Source: Chara braunii
Lineage: Eukaryota > Streptophyta > Charophyceae > Charales > Characeae
DNA: 49,661 nucleotides
Direction of reading: 5' to 3'
Assembly: GCA_003427395.1 (NCBI GenBank)
Contig: BFEA01000216.1
Coordinates: 2,037,702 to 2,087,362, forward strand
The position numbers and the translations under genes are program-made. The notes below the pieces were generated by a model. The model was not told the DNA's origin, searched no databases, and saw only the letters and a list, made by a program, of their open reading frames with translations. Of the stretch, positions 9,191 through 20,479 are shown one piece after another. Position 1 is the first letter of the stretch, and each line of letters begins with the position of its first letter.

Positions 9191-10380
9191 ATGGGAACCT
9201 CGCCATCTTGGTCTTGGGTTCGTGCACTAATTAGTAATTAGACTAGTGACCTTCCTTACGGGAGGTCTCAGTGGTCCTCTGTCTTGACTAATTCCTTGGC
9301 CCCCTCCTCCACCGTGACGTTGGTCACTCGCCATATCTTCCGCGTACTATCAGTTCGCCGCCTCTATTGGCACTTCCACGTCAGCTTCAAGTAGGGTCAA
9401 CAGCCTACACCCGCTGTCTCGTACACCACACGTCTTCACGAAACCTTCACGTGTCGGGTCTCGTACACCACTTTCTATCACGTGTGGTACGGTGGGACGG
9501 AGCTCTGCTGTTGATGTATTGCGATCTAATGGTACCGAAATACAGGAGAATAACCTATTAGATTTTGTCATTTTGTATAATTTTTCTTTGACGTGAAATC
9601 CGTTTTGTAGTATGCTTTGGCCCTTTTGGTTTGGGCGGGAAACCATTTTCAATGGAGAAAACTACCCTACCGAGGGTGGGGTACATTTCTCAACTGCAGT
9701 GCCTTTCCTTTTTCTTGTTTTTTTAGACATCATTGCCTCCTGAAACGGGGAACTCTGACAGCTGTGTTTGGCTGTCTGGCGTCAAAGTTGAAACTCGTTT
9801 CCTTCTTTGGGCAATGAATGCATTTGGCCATGCACGTTGTCCCTGTCCATTTTACAAATGGCGACCTCCTGTCCCCTCGCCACGGGGAGTATCCCTTTTT
9901 CACGGAGACATTCGCTCTGACTGTTCCAGAGTCCAGACATGTTTTTTTTTTTTTTTTTTTTTTTGAGAAGTTGTCGCTTTTTATTCCAGACATGTTTCAT
10001 TTCTCCGAGGTACGTTATAAAAAATTAGGAGAAAACCTGTTTCTAGCGTTTTTTTTTCAGTTTTTAATTTCGTGTTTCGAATTTATGAATGTCGAAATGG
10101 CATCACACCGTTAAGTTTTCTAATCTCAACAACGGTAGGTCGGACCAGACCCCAGTATAGGCATGACTTGTTCACGCGTCAACTCTATAGTCATATTTTC
10201 TCTCCAACATTAAAAAAATAAATAAATATGCATTTTATAGAAAACTGTAAACTGGTAGCAAGTACTAGCAACTTCGATGGGACCCGAAATTTGCACAAAA
10301 AGAAAGTCAAAGAGTTATGTTAAAAAAATATGTTGCATCAAATTGAATTACAATCCAACCAACTTCTGGCTGAGGACCCC
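9190..10380. other. Unassigned AT-rich stretch
   Basis: No supported gene. It contains a T-run at about 9944-9964 and other short A/T runs. The minus-strand frame near 9350-9652 has a weak SVPLDRNTS-like word that may be a further relic of the neighbouring element, too short to call. Confidence 0.5.
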
Positions 10381-10399
10381 TTGAGGATTCCTTATATAT

Positions 10400-10427
10400 T
10401 GGGGGGGGTGGGTGGGGGGGGGGGGGA
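10400..10427 (+). other. Long G-tract, possible G-quadruplex
   Basis: An almost pure G-run broken only by single T residues (G8-T-G3-T-G12 or similar), with enough G-triplets for an intramolecular quadruplex. Such runs are also prone to length error in assemblies. Confidence 0.7.
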
Positions 10428-10665
10428 ATCAAACCAAAACACACCCCTTGGTACTAAACCCCCCTTCAAGCACTTTCAAAACCGATGTGTACCCCCTGCC
10501 CCTCCCTCTTTGGAACCCATGTATACTCGCCGCACAAGACATGGCACATTTGAATACAATGCTTGGGCGTTCTGTTCAAATATAACACCGGGTCATCTTT
10601 TTTTTTTATTGTTATTATTATTATTATTTTTTAAGGAACTCCTCGTGCAGTAGGCTGCCACAGAG

Positions 10666-10768
10666 GTCCAAACCAGAAAATTCCTTGTGGCTCAAGGAAC
10701 TCCTAAGGAGTGAATAACGACGCCCGTTGCCGAAGCCCAAGCACAACGTTTTTATTTCTGGTTTGGAC
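10666..10768. repeat. 14-bp perfect inverted repeat
   Basis: GTCCAAACCAGAAA (10666-10679) is the exact reverse complement of TTTCTGGTTTGGAC (10755-10768), with 75 bases between. The word AAGGAACTCCT also occurs twice nearby (about 10633 and 10695). This may be a small non-autonomous DNA element. Confidence 0.6.
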
Positions 10769-10872
10769 TGGCGGCGACAGCGATTTTGGTCTGGTGGCCC
10801 CTGGCCTCTGAAGAATGAGACACGGGTACACCGCATTCTTAAGAGGTTTTGAGTTTGCCTGTGGAAGGCAGT

Positions 10873-10965
10873 CGTGGTTTAACTGCTAGTACACGACCCC
10901 AACCATGCAGAAAGTTTTTTGTCAAAAAAACTCGAAGGGGCCGCGTGGCATGGAGTGGTGACGTT
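10873..10965. repeat. Dispersed repeat, copy 1 (second copy 11632-11724)
   Basis: Both copies share GTTTAA or GTTAAA, the words GCCAGTACAC or GCTAGTACAC, CAACCC, TGCAGAAAG, AAAACTCG and GGGGCCGCG, followed by GGCATG. A weaker relative occurs at about 1205-1290. No coding function is evident. Confidence 0.65.
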
Positions 10966-11250
10966 GAAAAAAACTATGCAGCGTCCGAAGTGGTGCGGGT
11001 TCCACCGAGACCCGCGGGCCTATGTATGGTGTACTGGTGCTTTAATCAGATATATGCAGAACAAGAGATAAATCCCTATTTTTTGCACCTCTCCGCAAAG
11101 ATGTCCAGATTCAAGCTTCAAATCCTCAACGACGTCCAGATTGAGGCTTTAAAGCCAATCCGCTTCGCTCCTAGTGGGCACTCGCCCCTGGACTTGGTAA
11201 GCGCAGCGATCCGGGTGCTAGGAAATGTTAGTTCTTTGCCTCTAAAAGAT

Positions 11251-11276
11251 TATTATTATTATTATTATTATTATTT
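11251..11276. repeat. (ATT)n microsatellite
   Basis: About eight ATT units lie inside a T-rich stretch that continues to about 11330. Another ATT tract is at about 10609-10630. Confidence 0.85.
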
Positions 11277-12334
11277 TTATTCAATTTCTTTTTTTGTTTT
11301 GAACTTTTTTTATTTTTATTTTTTAATCACCAGTACTTCCATGAAACTTCTGTACGAGGCTAAAATAGACGCCCTGCACAGCAAACTTCACCAAACTGCC
11401 AATGCAACAATTTGTTTTCCTTTTCGCTGGCGCTGCTAGCCTTTGCGGTCCGGTAGCCCCGAAACCTGAAAGTTGCGGTGCGTGTGCATGACATTCGCCC
11501 GCTGACCATAGTTACATCCCCCTTTTTTTTTTTTTTTTTGTCTTTCTTTCTTTTTTCGAAACATTAGTCGTGGGGTACCGTTGGGGCGAGGCCCCAAAAG
11601 TTGATTGGGTATAGCACCCGAATCTGGACATGTGTTAAACCGCCAGTACACAACCCCAGTCTTGCAGAAAGATTTTGTCGCCACAAGCAAAACTCGGAGG
11701 GGCCGCGCGGCATGCGGTGTCATTGGGGCTCGTTCCACACTCCTTGGGGCATCCTCGGGCCCCGAGGACGATTCCTTGGAGTCGCCCGAGGAAAGTCCCG
11801 CCTTCGTTCCACTCATCCTCGGAAATGTTCCCCGAGGACGATTCCTCGGGTGCTCCCGCGGCCAGTTAGATATTTCGATACGTGGACGCGGGGGGGAAGG
11901 CGAGGTTGGTCCAGCGAGTTGTGTCCGTGGCGTTGTCCTTGGTTCAGGTGCTGTGGGCGGCGCGAATTCGAAAGTACGCGGCGGAAAAAAAATAGCCTTC
12001 GAAAACGGCGCGCAGTCCCGGATTCGAATTTCGAAACTCGACTCCCGTAAGCGAATGACGGCCGTGTGGATGTCCCTTACGGCTGACGGCAGCAACGTTC
12101 GTCGGCGGAACCGTTTGGGTACGGGGTGGCGGCTGCATGGCTTCTGCTGGCACGCCGAACGTCCATGAATACGTCCGAAGCAGCAGGCCCGCTGTCACAC
12201 GATCGCCACTGTTGTCTACTTCACTACGCGCACCTTCGTCGTCGACGTGTACGCCGTGCACTCCGGTTGTCACGACGTAGCATCGTTGTTGTTCCCACTG
12301 AAGTCGAGCCTTCTTCACTTGGCGACGACGAGCG

Positions 12335-13679
12335 ATGGACGTGAACGGGGATGCGGTCCATGACACACTCAGCAAGGCGGAGAGGGGGGCTGTGGCAGCG
12401 GCAGTGAACCTTATCCTCATCAGGTGTCAATTGCAGAGGACCGAGGGGAGGATGAGAGCAGCCATTCACGCACGCTGGAAGAAGATGCTGCAGTCCATGC
12501 ATGTGGACGAAGAGGGCAGTGGTGCCATTTGCGACGCCGTCCTGCAGGTGTGCTATGCCATGGGGTGTGGAGCATTTCCCAGAGCGACGCTCAGGTGGTG
12601 GATGAAGCGACGGACAGGGGGGGTGTGGGAGGATCTGCGGCAATGCGACGATGCGACGGAAGACTACTTCAAGAAGAAGCTGCGCATGTCGCCACGGGTG
12701 TTCCGGGAGATAGCGGAAGCTCTGTCTTCCTTCCTTCAACGGCGTGTCACTTTCTATAGGGAGCCCCTCCAACCTGACCTCATTGTAGCGTACGCTTTGA
12801 ACAGATGGGTGTCGGGGGAGACGTACGAGAGCGGGATATGCAGCTTCGGCATTGGAAGAAAGTTTGGGTTGGTGGCTGTGCGGGATGTAACTTCGGCGTT
12901 GCTGAGTGCGTACCCGGAAAAGATATCGTGGCCAACGGGGCTGCGAAAGGCGGTCGTCTTGCGTGCTTTCACTGACAACGGTTTCCCCAACTGCAATGGC
13001 TGCATCGATTGTACCCACATCTTCATCGACAAGCCAGCCAATTGCCCCGACGAGGACTACTACGACAGAAAACGTCGTTTCTTCGTCCAGGCTCAGGTGG
13101 TCGTCGATGTCAACTTGCGCGTGCTGGATGTGTTCGTCGGATATCCGGGAAGTTGCCACGACGTGAGGATCGTCCACTTGTCCAGTTTATGGGCGCGCGC
13201 GGAGGCAGAGAAGCTTTTCACTGGGCCACCCATCATGCTGCCTTTCAGTGTGCGGACGAACGGGTATCTGCTTGGCGACAATGGTTACCCCCCCTCCGAA
13301 TGGGTAGTCGTCCCCTATGATGGTCTATCACAGCACTCGTCGGAGATGCAGTTCGACAACAAGCAGAAGACGGCGAGGGGAGCAGTCGAGAGGGCTTTCG
13401 ACAGATTGAAGGGGATGTGGAGGTTGTTCCTTCGCTCCCAAGACGAACATGGAGACGTTGCCGCAGCAATTCGTCGCCGTCTGCATTCTGCACAACATAC
13501 TCATCGACGCGGGCATCCCGTTCGACGACAATCTACGGTGGGAGGTCGGGCCGGATGGTGTTCGTCGCAGGGTGGACCTTGGGATGCACCGCCCATTGAG
13601 GCAGATGTGCATGGAGTCGTCAACGGGGGATGCGCTGATCCTGCGGGATGCACTGGCAGAACGAATGGGTACGCAGTGA
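12335..13679 (+). pseudogene. PIF/Harbinger DDE transposase, one frameshift
   Basis: This encodes a DDE superfamily (DDE_Tnp_4, HARBI1-like) transposase that would cut and paste DNA in the nucleus. From the ATG at 12335 the frame reads about 371 residues. Catalytic signatures are GCIDCTHI (Asp225, with Cys where Gly is usual), PGSCHDVR, YLLGDNGYP (Asp315) and RGAVERAFDRLKGMWRLF (Glu352). At about 13443-13449 the frame must shift for the typical C-terminus, QQFVAVCILHNILIDAGIPF, to continue to a TGA at 13677-13679. The total of about 448 codons is normal for the family. Without the shift, the frame runs into a GA microsatellite. A short intron could mimic the frameshift, but no GT...AG pair of sensible length is obvious. 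Neighbouring minus-strand genes may belong to the same element. Confidence 0.85.
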
Positions 13680-13715
13680 AGACGGCGAGTCGTTGGGAGC
13701 GGGCGGCATGCAGCC

Positions 13716-13717
<2 letters not shown>

Positions 13718-13799
<82 letters not shown>
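13718..13799 (+). repeat. (GA)n microsatellite
   Basis: About 40 GA units lie just after the transposase stop codon. From 13800 to 15190 no gene is supported: there are a degenerate CATCAATACCAATGA-type repeat at about 14560-14710 and a C-run at about 14865-14878. Confidence 0.95.
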
Positions 13800-13803
<4 letters not shown>

Positions 13804-15189
13804 ACCGATGGCAGTCCCGGCTTCGGAGCGGCGGGCTGCGATGGCGTCGGGCAGCGAGAAAGTGTGTGGATGGTGGTCTGTGTTACCGTCGTTCTCCCTG
13901 TCGCTCACAGATTCGTGGGAGCAGGGAGTTAATCGACCGCTGCCTGTATCGGTGGGCGTTGGAGTGCATGCGGCGGCTTGTTTGGCGCACTTTAGTTTCG
14001 TGCACTTTCGCATTGCGCCGCACTTAGGAGGTTGTCGTCGGGTGGGGTTTATGGCGATGGCACAGTCCATCGCGTCGTCGGCGGGGGTTTCGTGACGCGC
14101 GTGTAGTTGTCTGTCTTTGCGATGATTTCTAGTGTGGTGCCACTGTGAGTGACAGGTGTGAGTGACGGAGTCCATTTCCGGGGCTGTGTGTTCTTTTTTC
14201 GGCTGGTTGGGATCGGAGTTGCCTTCAAGGCCTGTTTCATCCTAACTGTGACGTGTTGTGCTGTTGCCGGTAGTGACAGCATCCAGACAACATATCTTGT
14301 AATCTTTTTTAAGTCCTAGAGGTTGTTCCCCGTGTTCTTGACGAATGACAAGTACTTTGTTTGGAAGACGTTGTGTGTGTGTCAATTTTATTGCCTTCAT
14401 CTGTGCTCGCATTTCGAATGGCTTGTATGAAAATCCGTCAATATGTGATAAAGCATCGGTTGAATCATACATCCGTCACCACTTTCCATGTCAGTATTGC
14501 CCTGACAATCGTGAATGCAAATGAAAACGGAACACAAAGGAGTTGACAAGAAGCTGTAGACATCATCAATAACGAACGACACAAGAAACGACAACAACGT
14601 GTGAACACAAGAAGCGATAACGACGTGTGGACGTCATCAATACCAATGAACATAAGAAGCTACAAGGGCGCTGATGAGGCGGCTGATCACATCATCAATA
14701 CCAATGACAGGTGTCACATGTTCGTTGTTACAGATGCGAACATCGCTTTGTGACGATCCAAAAAAGAACAAAAAAAAAAAAACATAAAAAAAACATAGGA
14801 TAATTTCACACCCCCACGATAACCTGTCCGCCACCGTGATCAACCTGGAACGTGCCTGATCAACCCCCCCCCCCCCCCTTTCGTCTACCACGACCATGTT
14901 TAAAACGAAAAAAAAAATAAAAAAATCGCCACCGACAACCGCCAAACCCCCCCCCTCCCCTCTCCCATCTCTCCCATCTTCACCACCGAAAACTCCTCGG
15001 CGAGAACCTCCCTTCACGCCACACCCACCACCATCCCACTTGTTCGTGACCGCACGACGGCGGCTACGAAATCGGACTGCCACCCATGATGTATGTACAG
15101 AAGGGGATGACGGTGGGTCTGCCGTCTTCGAACAAGTGACGGCAGAGCAGCAGCGCGCGAGGAAAAACAACATAAATGACGAAAACGTG

Positions 15190-16899
15190 TCATCGACCCC
15201 CCCCGCTTCCCTCTTCGTCGCCTTTCCCGTCGTCTTTGTCTTCCGGGGGGCCTGTGCCCAGCCAATCCAGCTTCGCCGCGAGCATCATCCACATCGCGTC
15301 GGCCATGGGCTTCAACCTTTCGTGCGATACCCGACCGCTGTCCGTCGCCTCCGCAATGATCACGGCGCTCGTGAAAGCCCCCACCAGTCGCTGGATGCTC
15401 GCCCCCTGATAGGCCGCCAAGCCGTCGTCCTCATGCCTGTCTTCGATGTCGGCGCCCGCAAACCACAATGGCAGCTTCGTATCCATGTCGAGCGTGTGGT
15501 GGACGATCATGGGGCTCACACAATAACGCCAGTCCTCCCCCATCCACATGGCGCGGGCGATGTCGGTGGCCGTGTGGTTCAGTGCGTACTGGTACGTCGC
15601 GTGGTACCCCCGTTGCCTGTTCTGAGACTTGAAGACCCACCCGTGTATCACCTGCAAAGCGATCCCCTGCACCTTCACCACCCTCTCCTTCGCAGCGTTG
15701 AACTCTGACTCGTCCACGATATTCTGCTGCGCGATGCTGTTGTGAGGCAAGACGATGCTGCGACGAATGGCCGGAGGCTGCTCTCCCCGCGCCACCGCCA
15801 CAAGATACCCGCGCGCCTCCACGATCAACTTCACGATGGCAAATCCCTCCCTTTCGTTCCAGAAGCGGAGGTCATCCACCCACAGCTTCGCCGCTGCCTC
15901 CATTCCTTCCCGCGTATTCCGCTGATGCAGCCTGTTCACCAATGCCTCGTCGTTGTCCCCCTCCCCGGTGACATCGCTTGCCTTCCCCCCTGCCGTCGCC
16001 CCTTCCCCCGCNNNNNNNNNNNNNNNNNNNNNNNNNNNNNNNNNNNNNNNNNNNNNNNNNNNNNNNNNNNNNNNNNNNNNNNNNNNNNNNNNNNNNNNNN
16101 NNNNNNNNNNNNNNNNNNNNNNNNNNNNNNNNNNNNNNNNNNNNNNNNNNNNNNNNNNNNNNNNNNNNNNNNNNNNNNNNNNNNNNNNNNNNNNNNNNNN
16201 NNNNNNNNNNNNNNNNNNNNNNNNNNNNNNNNNNNNNNNNNNNNNNNNNNNNNNNNNNNNNNNNNNNNNNNNNNNNNNNNNNNNNNNNNNNNNNNNNNNN
16301 NNNNNNNNNNNNNNNNNNNNNNNNNNNNNNNNNNNCTTCCGCCGTGTGCGATCCCCCCCCCACCGCTGCCCCGCCTGCCCTCACCCCTCCCGCCGCCTGT
16401 GATGCCTCCCCTGAGACGGCCACGTCTGCAGCCGTCCTCGAGCGTGGTGTGAGCGTTGTCCGTGAGCGGACCGCACCCTCTTGCGCGTCGGGGCTGCAGT
16501 CGTACGTGGCAGCGGCGCGCGATTGTGCGCCGGGACAACATTTCCCCCGCCCTCTCTGGCTGCCATCGCGGAGTCGACGTCGAGGACGTCTTTCGGTACT
16601 GCCCACCCTCCTGCGCGTCGTCTGTCGCCAGCGTCGTCTATGCGGAGGCCTCCACTCCCCCGCCTGGACAACTTCCCCTGCAACGGCACGTCGTCAAACT
16701 CGTCGAAGTCCGTCCCCTCCTGCGTCGCCACCTCCTTCGGCACCCACTCTTCATCCACCACGTAACTTCCATGTGTCGGGCCGCCTTGGAGGATCTTCCT
16801 CTTGTTGCTGGCCATGTGGCTGCCCTTCTTCTCCCGGATCGGCGGTTGTTGTGCGAGGTTGGCAGCGGCCTTGCCGCGTCCGGAACCGTGGGACGACAT
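15190..16899 (-). pseudogene. Unknown protein gene across an assembly gap, possibly Harbinger-associated
   Basis: The start chosen is the ATG at 16899 (MSSHGSGRGKAAANL), because the frame upstream is a low-complexity hydrophobic shadow of a GAC/GAT repeat. The N-terminal part contains GGPTHGSYVVDEEWVPKE and an acidic DFDEFDDVPLQG. Near 16540 the phase changes and continues as an Ala/Gly-rich linker into the N gap at 16336. Beyond the gap (16011 down to 15190) a well-formed helical region follows. It includes WVDDLRFWNEREGFAIVKLI, HGWVFKSQNRQRGYHATYQY and MIVHHTLDMDTKLPLWFAG, and ends in an acidic Gly-rich tail. I recognise no known catalytic domain. Its place between the transposase and the Myb/SANT-like gene suggests an element-encoded accessory protein. 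Confidence 0.55.
16012..16335. other. Assembly gap (324 N)
   Basis: A run of N interrupts the minus-strand unknown gene in its low-complexity linker. The size is probably an estimate, so the reading phase across the gap cannot be trusted. Confidence 0.98.
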
Positions 16900-16989
16900 G
16901 GCGCAAGACACACCCACGACAACCTTGTTCGCCCGCTTCGCTTCAATGACGTGCCCTGCGCTATCGAAGCCAACTGTCAACTGCGATGG

Positions 16990-17400
16990 TGGTGTTGGCG
17001 ACCCTCGACGACGGCCCGCAACAGCGATGACGATGGCGACGATCGCTTGGTATGCGATGATGGCGACGTCCGCGGTGACGATGACAATCCCGACGACGAA
17101 GGCGATGATGTTCGGAAAGGCGATGAAGGCGGTGAAGACGACGGGCGAGATGATGTGCACGCCGGCGACGATTTCGTCGAAGACGACTGCCAAGATAACG
17201 CAAGCAGTGAAGATGGCTACGTTGGCGACGGACGTGGTGACGATGACGATGACGGCGACGAAGGCGGTGACGATGGAGACGATGGTGATGAAGGCAACGA
17301 CGTTAACAAAAAGCGATGATGACGATGATGGCGACGAAGGCGCTGATGAAGGCTACGAAGGCGACTCACGCAGCGAAGACGACTGCAATGGCGACGGAAC
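16990..17400. repeat. Degenerate GAC/GAT-type trinucleotide repeat
   Basis: The plus strand is dominated by GAYGAN, GGCGAY and GATGAY triplets, read as Asp/Glu/Gly in one frame and as Ile/Val/Ala on the other strand. The long open frames on both strands are products of this composition and should not be annotated. Confidence 0.75.
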
Positions 17401-17790
17401 AAGCGCGGCGGGCGGCGCGGACTGCGTCAGGGAGAGAGAGAGAATGCTTTCGTGCATTTGCGAAGAACGCCCGCGTCCTTATAAACATGTGTCACGCGGG
17501 GTGGACGGCAACGAAGGAGCAGTGGGAAGGCCAGTCCAAAGTCATTTCCATGCTCCACCAAACGATACGAAAAGCGCAGGGTCATCGCAGGGGGCGAGAC
17601 GAAAGGCGAAGGGTCGCGGGCGAGACGGCCGTGCATCCGCTGCACCGCCACCCATCGTCTCGCCTCCCTTCGTCGATTGTGGACACGGAGGGACCCCACA
17701 GCCCGAAATTCTGCCCCCATAAATGACTCCATCCCACTCCCCCATTGTCCACACTCCATGCCGGCCAGGAACGTACCCGACGGCCAAACT

Positions 17791-17828
17791 CTTTCTCTTA
17801 TACACATCTAGATGTGTATAAGAGACAG
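17791..17828. other. Tn5 (Nextera) mosaic-end adapter scar
   Basis: Two 19-base Tn5 mosaic ends stand back to back. The first, 17791-17809, is CTTTCTCTTATACACATCT, with one change from the standard end. The second, 17810-17828, is AGATGTGTATAAGAGACAG. This is the circularisation junction of Nextera mate-pair libraries and not genomic sequence. Flanks on the two sides may not be adjacent in the genome. Confidence 0.95.
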
Positions 17829-17829
17829 T

Positions 17830-18235
17830 CCCCCTCCCGACCTCCGAAATATAGCACCCCACCCGACGATCTACCAGGGCGCGAAAAGAGGTAAATAAAC
17901 CAAAACAAAACACATAACACAAGCTGCGGTTTGTACAGCTGTGATGACTGGACATCCACATTTGGGGGACGTTTTTAATCGAACCCAAGTACGCCTGTAC
18001 TCCATCGACGACAAATTGAGTGTATGCACAATATTAGCAAATGCATACCAAAAATGGACGACATTACAGACAACACGTTCATGGCACCATTGCATTTCAT
18101 TTCAGGAGAAGACACCAAAACACATGCTGGAGAGAAAGAGGGAGGCGATTTTAATTGAACACAAGCATTCTGAAAATAAACGGCATTAAACACAACACCT
18201 TTATTACACCTTTACATTTCATTTACGACGAAGAC

Positions 18236-18267
<32 letters not shown>

Positions 18268-18600
18268 TAAACGAAATCGAAGTCGTCATCTGAAAAAGGA
18301 AGTGCATACTGCACTTCATCGACGCCAATTACAATTGAGAGTTGACGGAATTATCCGTCCCGTCACACGGCCGAGGCCTAAAACAAACCAAACGAACAAT
18401 GCAAACAAATGAAAAAAAAAAACAAATGTCATTGGAGGACTCATCCACTGAATTGGACCACTACCCAATTCCCTGGCCAGCACCACCAATGGGGGAACGC
18501 CACATCGTGGACGACGGCGATGGCTACATCGACGACGGAAAGACTCTCACTTTCGCTCCGTCCACATCCATGGAAGCGAACTGAGAGCACAACAGAGGCG
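17830..18600. other. Stretch without a supported gene
   Basis: AT-rich sequence with a weak diverged duplication: an AATCGAACCCAAG / AATTGAACACAAG pair, each followed by TTTACATTTCATT-like words, at about 17970-18110 and 18150-18240. A (GA)n tract lies at about 18241-18269. Confidence 0.5.
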
Positions 18601-18609
18601 GCACGAAGT

Positions 18610-20327
18610 CTAACGCTTGGCGATGGCCTTTGCTATCTCCAGCAAGGCGTGGCACATAAGCTTGCGTAGTGCTTTTTCTGCACTTCGACCTCCGCTTCGA
18701 GCGCCTCGCACTGCCGTATGGCGATGGAGTAGTGACGTTTGTTGTTGCTCTCCATCGTCGACGCCATTAGCGCCCCGTGCTTCTCCATGCATTCAGTCAT
18801 TGCCTCAAAAGTTTGCTGCCTCGTGCTCTTCCTCTTGCCGAAACCGCCTGCGCCACCCGTTGTCTGCAAAGAACCTCTCGTGGACCCGTCGTCGTCGTCG
18901 TCGTGCTCTGCACCACCGTCCCCATCGCCCACAGATTCAGTATCCGCATTAGAGGCGCACGGCAGACGCACACCACCCTGAGGACCAATGTCGGCGACGT
19001 TCTTCGGGTTTATGGTGTGGTTCTTGGCGGTCGACCCCAGTATCTCGTCGTAAACCGCACGATCCATATTGAAACTAAAGCCCTTCGACATCCTGTCCTT
19101 CCCAGACAATTGGAAGAAGTCCTGTTTCCCGGACAGTCCTTGGAAATGATGCACCTACTTCTGCATCAGATTGTCCCACTTCTTCCCGCACCGATCGGCC
19201 TCTCTGTCGACGCCCACCTTCTTCAACCTCGTTGCCACATCTTGCCACTTTCATTCTTGCGGCTTCATCCGAGCGTACGCGTGACCCATCCCCTGCAGAT
19301 GCGCATCCTGATCACGTTTAGCCCAGATGAGGGCTATCATGTCGTCGACGGACCAAAAGTGATGACCTCCTTCCCCATCGACGTCACCTTCGGCATCGCT
19401 ACCCTTGCCCGCCGCCCTTTTGCCCTGACGACCATTGCCGGCACACGACTTCGTCTTCCCGCCCCTCCCTCCCATAGCGGCCGCCTGCTTCGACGACGAA
19501 ACGTAGCCTGCGTCGTCCTCACCTTCAGCGTCGTTGTCGTTCCAGTCGGGGTCGTGCGCGTCCGCCACTTCTTCCTCGCCGTCATGTCCGTCTTCCCCAA
19601 CACGCAATTGCTGCACCCCCCGAGTTATGGACTCCTCCCGCCCCGACCGCATCAATCGTCACTGTTCTGCCCACACCTCCCTCCCGTCATGTGCGTCACC
19701 AACATCAGCGATGCCACGCGCCGTCTCCCCGCACTCACCAAGACGGCGGCCTGCACTCGAACCGGCGGACAGGGGAGATGGAGACTTCATCCAGTGGGGG
19801 CGAGCGGAGGTACCCCTACACACAGACGGCGACCGAAATTGCTGCCTCGGAGGATCCGTGTTGTTCCCCGAAGCCTCCCGCAGTGGCGCTGGAGACCTGG
19901 ATGCTCGTAGAACAACCGTCACGTCGCCGCCATCGTCGTCGGGATGGGGGTTTACGACGACCGTTCGAGAGACGGCTGCCGACCTCCCGCTACCAAGTCC
20001 AAACGACAGATTCACACCGCCATCGCCATCGTGGTCGCTGAGCCCCTGCTGGAGGAGTTCGGTGTAGGACTGCCCATTACTGCCCTCGCGGCTTTCAAAC
20101 AGCTCTGTAGCCGCCCACTCCAGGGTGGATCCGCTTCCCAACGGCACGGTCCGTGACTGTCTATCATCCGCCTGCTCGTCGGACGTGTCTGGTAGAGGTT
20201 GTAAGTGCGGTGGCAGGTGCGCGTACCCAGACCGCTCCGACGGCCTTGAACTATTCGACGGGCTGTGCCCGGACCGCCGCCCACCGTGCTCCCCTGCCGA
20301 CCCGCTGATCGCCTGCCGGCCCTCCAT
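18610..20327 (-). pseudogene. Myb/SANT-like DNA-binding protein gene with in-frame stops
   Basis: One minus-strand frame runs from the ATG at 20327 (MEGRQAISG) to about 18670. It has a Ser/Pro/Arg-rich N-terminus, an acidic linker, and a Myb/SANT-like (trihelix-type) domain at about 19361-19150. The domain shows FWSVDDMIALIWAK, WQDVATRLKKVGV and DRCGKKWDNLMQK, and is followed by LSGKQDFFQLSGK and an acidic/coiled C-terminus. In-frame stops occur at 19659-19661 (TGA), 19251-19253 (TGA, where the domain expects Trp) and 19155-19157 (TAG). A one-base-type shift near 18670 moves the last residues (KLMCHALLEIAKAIAKR, stop 18610-18612) into another phase. PIF/Harbinger elements encode such a Myb/SANT-like partner that helps the transposase bind DNA. 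The frame is also open upstream to 20477 with a hydrophobic stretch, which I do not include. Confidence 0.75.
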
Positions 20328-20479
20328 CTTGGCGTCGTTCTTCAAAGACCTCCTTCTGCGGCCACGTCGCGGAACGCTGCCGAGGATGCACACGTGGAAG
20401 ACAACCAGGAGGAGGAGCAATAGGACGACCAGTACCAGCAGCGGCATTCTCCGAAAGACGTCGACCATGAAAGGCACGT

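Noticed and set aside
12224-13177. Minus-strand 317-codon open frame
   Set aside because: It is antisense to the transposase, whose catalytic motifs are on the plus strand.
16456-17722. Long Asp/Gly-rich and Thr/Met-rich open frames on the plus strand, and a run of hydrophobic segments on the minus strand
   Set aside because: They are translations of a degenerate GAC/GAT trinucleotide repeat, open on both strands because of composition.
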